Below, one piece after another: positions 15,907 through 23,837 of a stretch of 64,000 bases of DNA. A program made the translations under genes and the position numbers. The stretch covers positions 1 through 64,000 of the forward strand of contig JAISHO010000010.1 in the NCBI GenBank assembly GCA_031262485.1, in the 5' to 3' direction. Every line of letters begins with the position of its first letter. Position 1 is the stretch's first letter. The notes under the pieces are model-generated. The model saw only the letters and a list, made by a program, of their open reading frames with translations. It did not search any database and had not been told where the DNA came from. This DNA is from Propionibacteriaceae bacterium (GTDB lineage Bacteria > Actinomycetota > Actinomycetes > Propionibacteriales > Propionibacteriaceae).

Positions 15907-16671
15907 ATGAGTCATGTCGTGACCGCAGTCTCAATTCGCTACGCAGTGCGTAGCGAATTGGGCCGAGGGGGTAGTCAGACTCCAAGTAGCCCGTTTGACA
16001 AGGTCATTCGTGGGGATAGCGCCGACTACGGCGAGCGGATTGCTATGACGCTGTCGCAGCAACTGACGGGTGCACACAGACGAGGCTGCGACCGCGCAGA
16101 ACCTGCTCTCTCAATTCGCTACGCACTGCGTAGCGAATTGAGCCGTGGGTACCTCCAGTCGGGCGAGACGGCAACCTGTCGGAAGTTCCGACGGGTTCAC
16201 TCCGAGGGAACCACGCAGGTCACACGAGAGTTGGTCGACGAGTTCGACCCAGTATTCAGGGAGCCGAACCGGCCGAAGATGAGGTGCTTCTACTTGTCTG
16301 TTCAAAAACGCGACGCACTGCGTCGCGAATTCGGCACTGAGCGCCGCCAGGTGTCGAATGTTCCTGTTGACAAGGTAATTCGAGGGGATCGTGCCGGTGG
16401 CGGAGGGCAGATTGCTGTGGCGACGTCGCATCAAACGAACGAGCATCATGGCTGGAGCTTCGCCCATGCTGGACCGGCCTTCCCAATTCGCTACGCACTG
16501 CGTAGCGAATTGAAGGTGAAGCGATTCCGAGGGTCGAGGGAACTGGTGGGGGAGGTCGTTTCACGGCTTCCGGTTCCGATTCGGGAGGCGGTGCCCGCTG
16601 CATCGGCATGGTCTCGATACCACGTGCTGATGCGAGTCGAGGACCTGAGTGGGGGTGCGATCCATGGTTGA
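15907..16671 (+). CDS. repeat-containing reading frame between fic and mrr
   Basis: 254 codons, no known domain. GGAAGGG at 15892-15898 is well spaced for ATG 15907; ATG 15901 overlaps the fic stop (TGATG). The stop at 16669-16671 overlaps the mrr start, so the frame fills the gap exactly, as for a real operon member. Its product has the peptide IRYALRSEL (IRYAVRSEL in copy 1) three times, plus a diverged DALRREFG, each encoded by a DNA palindrome. PxDKVIRGD appears twice and RELVxE twice. The order palindrome-DKVIRGD-palindrome-RELV is repeated with a 372-base period. In the PxDKVIRGD block three differences are silent third-base changes, which suggests selection on protein. It could instead be a non-coding structured element kept open to allow coupling. 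Confidence 0.45.
   Translation: MSHVVTAVSIRYAVRSELGRGGSQTPSSPFDKVIRGDSADYGERIAMTLSQQLTGAHRRGCDRAEPALSIRYALRSELSRGYLQSGETATCRKFRRVHSEGTTQVTRELVDEFDPVFREPNRPKMRCFYLSVQKRDALRREFGTERRQVSNVPVDKVIRGDRAGGGGQIAVATSHQTNEHHGWSFAHAGPAFPIRYALRSELKVKRFRGSRELVGEVVSRLPVPIREAVPAASAWSRYHVLMRVEDLSGGAIHG
15932..16512. repeat. array of four palindromes with 180/192/180-base spacing
   Basis: Copies at 15932-15960, 16112-16140, 16309-16327 (diverged, only the central 19 bases symmetric) and 16484-16512. The three full copies have perfect 14-base arms (CAATTCGCTACGCA and complement) around one base, G, C and C in turn. Centres are 180, 192 and 180 bases apart. The spacers are not random: spacers 1 and 3 are alike, and spacer 2 resembles the sequence after copy 4, giving two diverged tandem units of 372 bases. 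Confidence 0.85.
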
Positions 16672-17587
16672 GATGCCGACCTGGGAAGAATTCATCATCC
16701 CGACTCTGCGAGTCATGAGTGACGGCGTTGTTCGCAATCGGAGGGACTTGTGTCCGCTCGTCGCAGAGGCAGTCGGGATTGACGACGACCAGATGAGGAT
16801 CACTCTCTCCTCCGGACAGCGTCTCTATGAGAACCGGATCGGTTGGGGATTGTCCCTCATGGCGAATGTGGGCGGTCTTGAACGCCCGTCGCGCGGGCAC
16901 TACCAGATCACCGAGGCGGGCAAGCAACTCATTGAACTATTCCCGGAGGGAGTGAGGGATCAGGACATCAAAGCGCTCGGCGAGGACCCGAATTCTCCGA
17001 TCCGGTTGTATGTCCCAACGACGAGAACGAAACAGAACAACGCCGACTCCGCAGCGGTGGTCGAAGAATCGGCTATGACGCCGATCGAACAGGTGCAGAG
17101 CGGCATCGAACGGATTCACGCTGAAGTCGCCGCCGAGCTATTGACGCGGTTACAAGGGAAAGACCCAGGTTTCTTCGAGCAAGCCGTCGTCGACCTGCTG
17201 CTCGCTATGGGGTACGGCGGCACCGCTGGAGCCGGAAGCGTCACCCAGCTCAGCAACGACGGCGGAATCGATGGCGTCATTGACCAGGACATCCTCGGTC
17301 TCAACCGCGTGTACATCCAAGCCAAGCGCTACCAGGACGACAACACAGTCGGGCGCCCCGACCTGCAGGCGTTCGTCGGCGCGCTCAGCGGCAAAGCCGA
17401 CCGAGGCGTGTTCATCACGACGAGCCGATTCTCCGATAACGCCCGTGCTTATGCCGAGAACGTGCCGACGCGGATCATCCTTATCGACGGTAAGCGGCTC
17501 ACCAACCTCATGATCCGCTACAGCGTGGGGGTGCAAGTCAAAGAGACCTACAAAGTCGTCGAGATTGATGAGGACTTCTTCGCATGA
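16664..17587 (+). CDS. mrr: Mrr-type restriction endonuclease
   Basis: 307 residues. The N-terminal domain (MPTWEEFIIPTLRVMSDG, RNRRDLCPLVAEAV, LTGGRGHYQITEAGKQL-like wing) is the winged-helix Mrr_N module. The C-terminal half is the Mrr catalytic domain: FFEQAVVDLLLAMGYGG, GGIDGVIDQDILGLNRVYIQAKRY, which holds the D-x(n)-Q-x-K variant of the PD-(D/E)xK site, and GVFITTSRFSDNA. Mrr enzymes cut methylated DNA; placing one inside a type I system is notable because HsdM methylates the same genome. Starts at ATG 16664 after GGGGG; a GTG five codons upstream is possible. Ends in ATGA overlap with hsdS. Confidence 0.9.
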   Translation: MVEMPTWEEFIIPTLRVMSDGVVRNRRDLCPLVAEAVGIDDDQMRITLSSGQRLYENRIGWGLSLMANVGGLERPSRGHYQITEAGKQLIELFPEGVRDQDIKALGEDPNSPIRLYVPTTRTKQNNADSAAVVEESAMTPIEQVQSGIERIHAEVAAELLTRLQGKDPGFFEQAVVDLLLAMGYGGTAGAGSVTQLSNDGGIDGVIDQDILGLNRVYIQAKRYQDDNTVGRPDLQAFVGALSGKADRGVFITTSRFSDNARAYAENVPTRIILIDGKRLTNLMIRYSVGVQVKETYKVVEIDEDFFA

Positions 17588-18825
17588 GCCGTATTGATGA
17601 ATTGATCCAGGAATTGTGTCCTGATGGGGTTCAGTTTGTCGCTCTTGAATCTATAGCAAGGACCGTTCCGGGGCTCTCTGGAAAGACGAAAGCCGATTTT
17701 TCTGACGGCAACGCTCGCTATGTCACGTATAAAAGCGCATTCTCGAACCTAACCGTGGATGATGCCGCTCCTGATTTCGTCAAGGTCGGAGAAGGTGAAC
17801 GTCAGAACTCGCTTCATCTCGGTGATGTAGTGATCACGGGTTCATCCGAAAACATTGACGAAGTTGGGATGTCGTCAGTCGTTGTTCGAGAACCGGTTGA
17901 ACCGCTGTATTTGAATAGCTTCTGCTTTGCCTTGCGCTTTCATCATCAGACGCTCATCCCGGAGTTCTGTAAATACCTATTCCGAGGGGAAAACGTTCGG
18001 AATCAGATACGCAAATCGGCAAGCGGGGTCACTCGAATCAACATATCAAAGCCTCGCTTTATGAAAGTGCGAATCCCCGTGCCGCCTCTCGAAGTGCAAC
18101 GCGAGATCGTGCGAGTATTGGATACGTTCACAGCGCTGGAAGCGGAGCTGGAAGCGGAGCTGGAAGCCCGGCGGGTTCAGTATGCCCATTATCGACAGCT
18201 CATGCTGGACGAGGTGGAGGCAGCCAGAAAGCCACTATCGGACCTTGGTAAGTGGTTCGGAGGAATGACCCCGTCCAAGTCGAATTCCCTTTATTGGGAA
18301 GGTGGGACAATCCCCTGGCTTGCATCGATGGACGTGAGTGACACTACATCGGAGGAGATACGAGGTCGCATCACTGAAGCAGCGCTCCAAGAGACCTCGC
18401 TCAGTATCGTTCCCTCGCCATCTGTTGCTGTAGTAATGCGTTCGAACATCCTTCGCCGTCGCCTCCCCATTGGCTTGATAAACGTTGACACCACAGTGAA
18501 TCAAGATATGAGGGCGCTCGTTCCAAAGGATGGAATTAATGCTGATTATGTGTATCAGGCCCTTCGTGCGGATAGTGAGAGGATACGACTGAGTTGTGTG
18601 AGGACGGACGGCTCAATGGCGGCCGTTGACTCAAAATTATTCTTTTCATGGGAAATTCCCCTCCCATCTCTCAAAGAACAAGAAAGTGTTGCGAATGCTC
18701 TTCGGAAATTTGAAACATTAGTTAACGACCTCTCCATAGGCCTCCCCGCTGAGCTTGTGGCTCGGCGGAAGCAATATGAGCATTACCGCGACCGTCTTCT
18801 CACGTTCAAAGAGCTGTCGGCATGA
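17584..18825 (+). CDS. hsdS: type I restriction-modification specificity subunit HsdS
   Basis: 413 residues with the usual two target-recognition domains, each followed by a conserved helix. The first half ends in IPVPPLEVQREIVRVLDTFTALEAELEAELEARRVQYAHYR, the second in IPLPSLKEQESVANALRKFETL and ELVARRKQYEHYRDRLL. The two recognition domains (MTPSKSNSLYW marks the start of the second) set the bipartite target. Between them the helix contains a 12-base tandem repeat coding AELE, see 18135-18168. ATGA overlaps join it to mrr upstream and fic downstream. The recognition-domain sequence is less GC-rich than the flanking helices, as expected from domain exchange. Confidence 0.92.
   Translation: MSRIDELIQELCPDGVQFVALESIARTVPGLSGKTKADFSDGNARYVTYKSAFSNLTVDDAAPDFVKVGEGERQNSLHLGDVVITGSSENIDEVGMSSVVVREPVEPLYLNSFCFALRFHHQTLIPEFCKYLFRGENVRNQIRKSASGVTRINISKPRFMKVRIPVPPLEVQREIVRVLDTFTALEAELEAELEARRVQYAHYRQLMLDEVEAARKPLSDLGKWFGGMTPSKSNSLYWEGGTIPWLASMDVSDTTSEEIRGRITEAALQETSLSIVPSPSVAVVMRSNILRRRLPIGLINVDTTVNQDMRALVPKDGINADYVYQALRADSERIRLSCVRTDGSMAAVDSKLFFSWEIPLPSLKEQESVANALRKFETLVNDLSIGLPAELVARRKQYEHYRDRLLTFKELSA
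18135..18168 (+). repeat. 12-bp tandem repeat in the hsdS spacer helix
   Basis: GCTGGAAGCGGA is present twice plus a partial third copy, coding LEAELEAELEA. In EcoR124I the equivalent repeat count (TAEL) sets the spacing of the two half-sites, so slippage here could change specificity. Confidence 0.75.
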
Positions 18826-19652
18826 TCCCCCCGTTCTATACCCCGGATCCCCGTTGGGCGGGGGAGATCGCCAGGATCGCTGAGGCGCTCGCTCTCGTCG
18901 GGGCGGATGAGACGAATGAGGAGCCCGCTCCGCAAGCTTTGGAGTTGCGGAAGTCGCATCGGGTGAGCGCGGTGCATTCCTCGGCGGCGATCGAGGGGAA
19001 CACCTTGTCGCGCGAGCAGGTTGCCTCGTTGGCTGAGGGGAAGGTGGTGTTCGCTCCTCCGCGAGAGGTGCTGGAGATCACGGGGGCATTGACGGCCTAT
19101 GAGGCGATGGACTCCTTCGATCCTTTCGCGGTGACGGATTTCCTTCGAGCGCATGGTTTGCTCACTGCAGGGCTTGTTCGTGAGTCCGGGCAGTTCCGCA
19201 CGGTCGATGTCGAGATCGTCAACGCCGCTGGCGAGGTGTTGCACACCGGGTCGCGGCATGCGAAAGTGCCGCGTCTCATCGCTGAGGCGTTGGAGTGGGC
19301 GGCGACGAGCGACGACCATCCGCTCGTCGTCTCAAGCGGGCTGCACTTCCTCATCGAGCACATTCACCCCTTCCGCGACGGCAATGGGCGGATCGGCCGT
19401 CTGTGGCAGACACTCCTGCTCAGCCGTTGGAATCCCCTGTTCGCGTGGATGCCGACGGAGACGATCATCCGTAGCCGTCAACGCGGCTACTATCAGGCGC
19501 TCCAGGATTCACGGGAGCCGGAGATCGACGCCGCCCTCTTCATCGAATTCATGCTTGAGGTCATCGGTGAAACCGTCTCCGGCTACGTCTCATCCCTCTC
19601 ATCGGCGGGCGACGTCGGCGCCACAGCGGATCGAAGAGAAGTGAGGCCATGA
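18822..19652 (+). CDS. Fic family protein, second copy in the operon
   Basis: 276 residues. The Fic motif HPFRDGNGRIGR is intact with His182, and the inhibitory motif SAAIEGN lies at the N-terminal side (HSSAAIEGNTLS). The N-terminal helical region (PDPRWAGEIARIAEALALVG) and the flap EHIHPF are typical of the larger DUF4172-free Fic proteins. It is not a close copy of the Fic at 15155, so the two were acquired separately or have diverged far. ATGA overlaps at both ends tie it to hsdS and hsdR. Its placement between hsdS and hsdR suggests it modifies or controls the restriction complex; that is inference. Confidence 0.88.
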   Translation: MIPPFYTPDPRWAGEIARIAEALALVGADETNEEPAPQALELRKSHRVSAVHSSAAIEGNTLSREQVASLAEGKVVFAPPREVLEITGALTAYEAMDSFDPFAVTDFLRAHGLLTAGLVRESGQFRTVDVEIVNAAGEVLHTGSRHAKVPRLIAEALEWAATSDDHPLVVSSGLHFLIEHIHPFRDGNGRIGRLWQTLLLSRWNPLFAWMPTETIIRSRQRGYYQALQDSREPEIDAALFIEFMLEVIGETVSGYVSSLSSAGDVGATADRREVRP

Positions 19653-22600
19653 TGAACGAGCCCCGGGCCAGCCTGTTCGATCCGATCGCGATCTCGTCGC
19701 AGAGCACCGTCGTCGCGGAATATGTGCCGCAGCCGTCGCAGGATCAGGCGTACCAGTCGGAGGCGGCGCTCGAGCGGGAGATGATCCGGCTGCTCGAAGA
19801 GCAGGCCTACGACTACCTCCCCATCACGAGCGAGGCGGACCTCGTCGTCAACCTGCGCGCCCAACTCGAGCGGCTCAACGGCATCACCTTCTCCACCCGG
19901 GAGTGGGAGACGTTCTTCGCGACGAAGATCGCCAGCAGCAACGACGGCATCGAAGAGAAGACGGTGCGCGTCCAGGAGGATCACGTGCAGATCCTCAAAC
20001 GCGACGACGGGACGACGAAGAACATCACCCTCATCGACAAGGCGAATATCCACAACAATCAGCTTCAGGTCATCAACCAATATGAGGTCGGCCAGGGGGA
20101 TGGCGCCCGCGACACCGACGCTGGCCGACCTGAACCGGTGACGGTTCGCCCTCACTCACCCGAGTCGGACGGCCGGGGGAGCAGTGGTGGGGAGCAGGAG
20201 GGAGCGAGAATCGACGGTGGCAGCGCCGGCCGGGGTGGCGCACGTCACGCCAACCGGTACGACGTGACGATCCTCGTCAACGGCCTCCCCCTCGTGCACG
20301 TCGAGCTGAAGCGACGCGGCGTCGACATCCGGGAAGCTTTCAACCAGATCGACCGCTACCAGCGCGACAGTTTCTGGGCCGGCTCCGGCCTCTTCGAATA
20401 CGTCCAGCTGTTCGTCATCAGCAACGGCACGATGACGAAGTATTACTCGAACACCACCCGCACGAGGCATCTGGGCGAGCAGAAGAGAACCGCCGGTTCG
20501 GGCGGCGGCGCAGGGCGGAGCGCGGACACGGGCACGGACACCGGCTCAGGAACAGGCGCAGGCGCCGGCCGGGGCCGCAAGTCGAGCCACTCGTTCGAGT
20601 TCACGAGTTGGTGGGCCGACGCCACCAATGAACCGATCCAAGAGCTGACGGCGTTCACCCGAACCTTCTTCGCCAAGCACACCCTGCTCAACATCCTCAC
20701 GAAATACTGCGTCCTCACCGCCGATCACGACCTCCTCGTCATGCGCCCCTACCAGATCGTCGCCTCCGAACGCATCTTGCAGAGGATCGTCATCGCGACC
20801 AACCACAAGACTCTCGGCAGCGTCGAGGCGGGCGGCTACATCTGGCACACCACCGGCTCCGGCAAGACGCTGACCTCGTTCAAAGCGGCCCAGTTGGCGA
20901 GCCGGCTGCCCAGCGTCAGCAAGGTGCTCTTCGTCGTCGACCGCAAAGACCTCGACTATCAGACGATGCGGGAATACGACCGCTTCGAGAAGGGCGCCGC
21001 CAACTCGAACGCCTCGACGGCGATCCTCAAGAAGCAACTCGAAGATCCGAACGCGCGGATCATCATCACGACGATCCAGAAGCTCTCCGGCTTCGTCAAA
21101 GCCAACAAAGGCCACCCCGTCTTCGCGGAGCACGCCGTCATCATCTTCGACGAATGCCACCGCTCACAGTTCGGCGACATGCACACCGACATCACCCGCG
21201 CCTTCAAGCGCTACAACCTCTTCGGCTTCACCGGCACACCGATCTTCGCCGCCAACGCGACGAGCGGCAAGAAGCCCCAGCTGCGCACCACCGAGCAGGC
21301 CTTCGGCACGAAACTCCACACCTACACGATCGTCGACGCCATCCGCGATAAGAACGTCCTGCCCTTCCGAATCGACTACATCAACACCATCAAACACGGC
21401 CACCCCGACGACAAGCAGGTTCAGGCCATCGACCGGGAGCGCGCCCTGCTCGACCCCCGGCGCATCAGCGAGATCGTCGCCTACACCCTCGAACACTTCG
21501 ACCAGAAAACCAAACGCACATCGTCGTACGAGCACAGCGTCGTCGCGAACGTCGCGGCATCCGTGCGAACGCACCGCCGCGAAGAAGCCATCAAAGCGAG
21601 CAAACGCGTCCGCGGCTTCAACGCGCTCTTCGCCACCGCCTCGATCGACGCCGCCCGCAGCTATTACAGCAACTTCCAACTCCAGATGCGGAAGCTGCCG
21701 CCCGACAAACAACTCAAAATCGGCCTCATCTACTCCTACGGCGCCAACGACGCCACCGACGACAGCCTCATCGACGACGAGGCCTTCGACACCGACGCGC
21801 TCAGCGACGACGCCCGCCAGTTCCTCGAAGATGCCATCCAGGACTACAACGACATCTTCAAAACCGCCTATGACACGAGCGCCGACCGGTTCCAGAACTA
21901 CTACAAAGACCTCTCCCAGCGGCTCAAGAACCGGGAGATCGACCTCGTCATCGTCGTCAACATGTTCCTCACCGGCTTCGACGCCACCACCCTCAACACG
22001 CTGTTCGTCGACAAGAATCTGCGCGCCCACGGGCTGCTCCAGGCCTACTCGCGCACCAACCGCATCCTCAACTCCGTCAAGACCTACGGCAACATCGTCG
22101 CTTTCCGTGATCTCGAGCAGGAGACCAACGCCGCCCTCGAACTCTTCGGCAACAAAGACGCCCGCGGTGTCGTCCTCCTCAAACCCTACGACGAGTACTA
22201 CCGCGACTACACCCACAAAGTCGCCGAACTCCTCGCCAGCGTCGCCCCCGGCGAGACGCCACTCGGCGAACAGGCGCAGAAGGACTTCATCGCCCTCTAC
22301 GGCGCCATCCTCCGTCTGCAGAACATCTTGTCGTCCTTCGATGACTTCATCGGGCAGGACCCCTTGACGGAGCGGCAGAAGCAGGACTACCAGAGCACCT
22401 ACGTGGAATTGCACGAGCAGTTCACCCGCAGCCGCGACAGCGAGAAAGAACGTATCAACGATGATGTGGTCTTCGAGATCGAACTCGTCAAGCAAGTCGA
22501 AATCAACGTCGACTACATCCTCATGCTCGTCGAGAAGATGCGCGCCGAACGCGGCGACGGGGACGACAAGGAGATTCGCGCCGAGATCGTCCGCGCCGTC

Positions 22601-22960
22601 GACGCCAGCCCCAGCCTGCGCAGCAAACGCGACCTCGTCGAAGACTTCGTCGACTCCGTCACCGTCGGCGCCGCCGTCGACGACCAATGGCAAGCCTTCA
22701 TCGACGCCCGCCGCGAAGCCGAACTGACAACGATCATCGATGAGCTCCACCTCAAACCGGAACCGACCCGCGCGTTCGTCGACGCCGCCTTCCGCGACGG
22801 CCACCTCAGCACCGCCGGCACGATGATCACGACGATCCTGCCGCCCGTCTCGCGCTTCAACCGCGCCGCCGGCCACAGCGTCAAGAAACAACAAGCGATT
22901 GACGCGTTGACGCGGTTCTTCGACCGTTTCTTCAGTCTCGGAGCCGGATCCGGGGAGTGA
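19649..22960 (+). CDS. hsdR: type I restriction-modification endonuclease subunit HsdR
   Basis: 1103 residues. The N-terminal nuclease domain carries NRYDVTILVNGLPLVHVELK, the PD-(D/E)xK core (D, E-L-K). The superfamily 2 motor follows: Walker A TTGSGKT, VVDRKDLD, Walker B FDECHRS, GFTGTPIF and the C-terminal VVNMFLTGFDA and YSRTNRI motifs. The C-terminal helical domain (EIELVKQVEINVDYILMLVEKM) binds the methylase core. Two glycine- and aspartate-rich insertions, about codons 148-200 (20090-20250) and 276-312 (20475-20585), flank the nuclease core and are not usual in the family. Last gene of the operon; ATG 19649 overlaps the fic stop. Confidence 0.95.
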   Translation: MMNEPRASLFDPIAISSQSTVVAEYVPQPSQDQAYQSEAALEREMIRLLEEQAYDYLPITSEADLVVNLRAQLERLNGITFSTREWETFFATKIASSNDGIEEKTVRVQEDHVQILKRDDGTTKNITLIDKANIHNNQLQVINQYEVGQGDGARDTDAGRPEPVTVRPHSPESDGRGSSGGEQEGARIDGGSAGRGGARHANRYDVTILVNGLPLVHVELKRRGVDIREAFNQIDRYQRDSFWAGSGLFEYVQLFVISNGTMTKYYSNTTRTRHLGEQKRTAGSGGGAGRSADTGTDTGSGTGAGAGRGRKSSHSFEFTSWWADATNEPIQELTAFTRTFFAKHTLLNILTKYCVLTADHDLLVMRPYQIVASERILQRIVIATNHKTLGSVEAGGYIWHTTGSGKTLTSFKAAQLASRLPSVSKVLFVVDRKDLDYQTMREYDRFEKGAANSNASTAILKKQLEDPNARIIITTIQKLSGFVKANKGHPVFAEHAVIIFDECHRSQFGDMHTDITRAFKRYNLFGFTGTPIFAANATSGKKPQLRTTEQAFGTKLHTYTIVDAIRDKNVLPFRIDYINTIKHGHPDDKQVQAIDRERALLDPRRISEIVAYTLEHFDQKTKRTSSYEHSVVANVAASVRTHRREEAIKASKRVRGFNALFATASIDAARSYYSNFQLQMRKLPPDKQLKIGLIYSYGANDATDDSLIDDEAFDTDALSDDARQFLEDAIQDYNDIFKTAYDTSADRFQNYYKDLSQRLKNREIDLVIVVNMFLTGFDATTLNTLFVDKNLRAHGLLQAYSRTNRILNSVKTYGNIVAFRDLEQETNAALELFGNKDARGVVLLKPYDEYYRDYTHKVAELLASVAPGETPLGEQAQKDFIALYGAILRLQNILSSFDDFIGQDPLTERQKQDYQSTYVELHEQFTRSRDSEKERINDDVVFEIELVKQVEINVDYILMLVEKMRAERGDGDDKEIRAEIVRAVDASPSLRSKRDLVEDFVDSVTVGAAVDDQWQAFIDARREAELTTIIDELHLKPEPTRAFVDAAFRDGHLSTAGTMITTILPPVSRFNRAAGHSVKKQQAIDALTRFFDRFFSLGAGSGE

Positions 22961-23254
22961 CGGAGACGGGGGTGAAGGGCAGGTCCTCAGGCGGATGGCC
23001 AACACGAGCATGGATGGAGGGCGTCGGAACGGGGGGATCAGGGATCAGTCGTGGTCTATCGCGTCTCACCTGTCGCATGAGTGGCGCCCATCGGTGCGCC
23101 CAGCCGCATCGTCGTCTTTGCCGGGAGGGCGTATTTCCCAGATGAGCGAAATGAATTCGAAATGCGACTAATCACCTGAAGAGGGTCGGTGTAATAGAAT
23201 TCCTCTCACGCGACAGTGCGCGCGGTTCCGGGTTTCCCCGGCGGAGGAGGAGTC
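22961..23254. other. intergenic region
   Basis: About 290 bases. A weak dyad GGCGCCC/GGTGCGCCC lies near 23083-23102 and may end the restriction operon. TAATAGAAT near 23192-23200 looks like a -10 region for the TM2 gene. Confidence 0.35.
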
Positions 23255-23776
23255 ATGAGCTATCCCTATGGTCAGCCGTCTGGCCAGCCACGCCCCAACG
23301 AGCCGACGACGGATGAGCTCTACGGTCAACCGGGGCCGTCCCAGTATTCGCTCTACGAGCCGGGCGCGTCTGGTTCGTCCGGCGCCCCGTCGAACCCGGC
23401 TCAGCCTTACGCCGCCTACGGCGCGACCAGCCAGCAACAAGGCGCGATGTATCCGACGGCCTACGGGCAGAATCCCCCGAACACCAGCGTCAACGTCTAT
23501 ATGGCGGCGCAGCAGTACCCCGTCGCTTATGGGGCGCAGAAGTCGAAGGTCGCCGCCGGCCTCCTCGGCATCTTCCTCGGCGGCCTCGGCGTCCACAATT
23601 TCTATCTCGGCAACACCGGCAAGGGCGTTGCCCAACTCCTCATCACCCTGCTGAGCCTTGGCTTCCTCGCCTGGGTCTCAGTGATCTGGGGTCTCATCGA
23701 GGGGATCCTCATCCTCGTCGCCCAACCCGGCTCTCCGTGGGGCACCGACGCCGCCGGGCGGCCACTGGCGAACTGA
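23255..23776 (+). CDS. TM2 domain membrane protein
   Basis: 173 residues. Residues 1-95 are a Tyr/Gln/Pro/Ser-rich, low-complexity cytoplasmic region (SYPYGQPSGQPRPNEPT at the start). The C-terminal part is a TM2 domain: AAGLLGIFLGGLGVHNFYLG, then a charged turn and LLITLLSLGFLAWVSVIWGLIEGILIL, two membrane helices joined by the family's GxHxFYLG loop. The role of TM2 proteins is not established. ATG 23255 has GGAGGAGGAG in front; an in-frame GTG 13 codons upstream lacks one. Confidence 0.9.
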   Translation: MSYPYGQPSGQPRPNEPTTDELYGQPGPSQYSLYEPGASGSSGAPSNPAQPYAAYGATSQQQGAMYPTAYGQNPPNTSVNVYMAAQQYPVAYGAQKSKVAAGLLGIFLGGLGVHNFYLGNTGKGVAQLLITLLSLGFLAWVSVIWGLIEGILILVAQPGSPWGTDAAGRPLAN

Positions 23777-23837
23777 CCGACGAGAACAGACGAGCGTCGC
23801 CACAGGACGGACCTGCCGATGAGGCGGGATCAGACCA

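Noticed and set aside
15110..15985. 291-codon minus-strand frame
   Set aside because: Opposes fic and the end of the DUF1016 gene, both with clear motifs; the match to IRYALRSEL arises because the DNA is palindromic.
15932..16512. CRISPR array
   Set aside because: Only four repeats, far apart (180-192 bases), and the spacers are related to each other rather than unique; no cas gene is in the window.
21164..23011. 615-codon open frame on the minus strand
   Set aside because: It lies wholly within hsdR, whose motifs are full on the plus strand; the minus translation is acidic, low-complexity and without domains.
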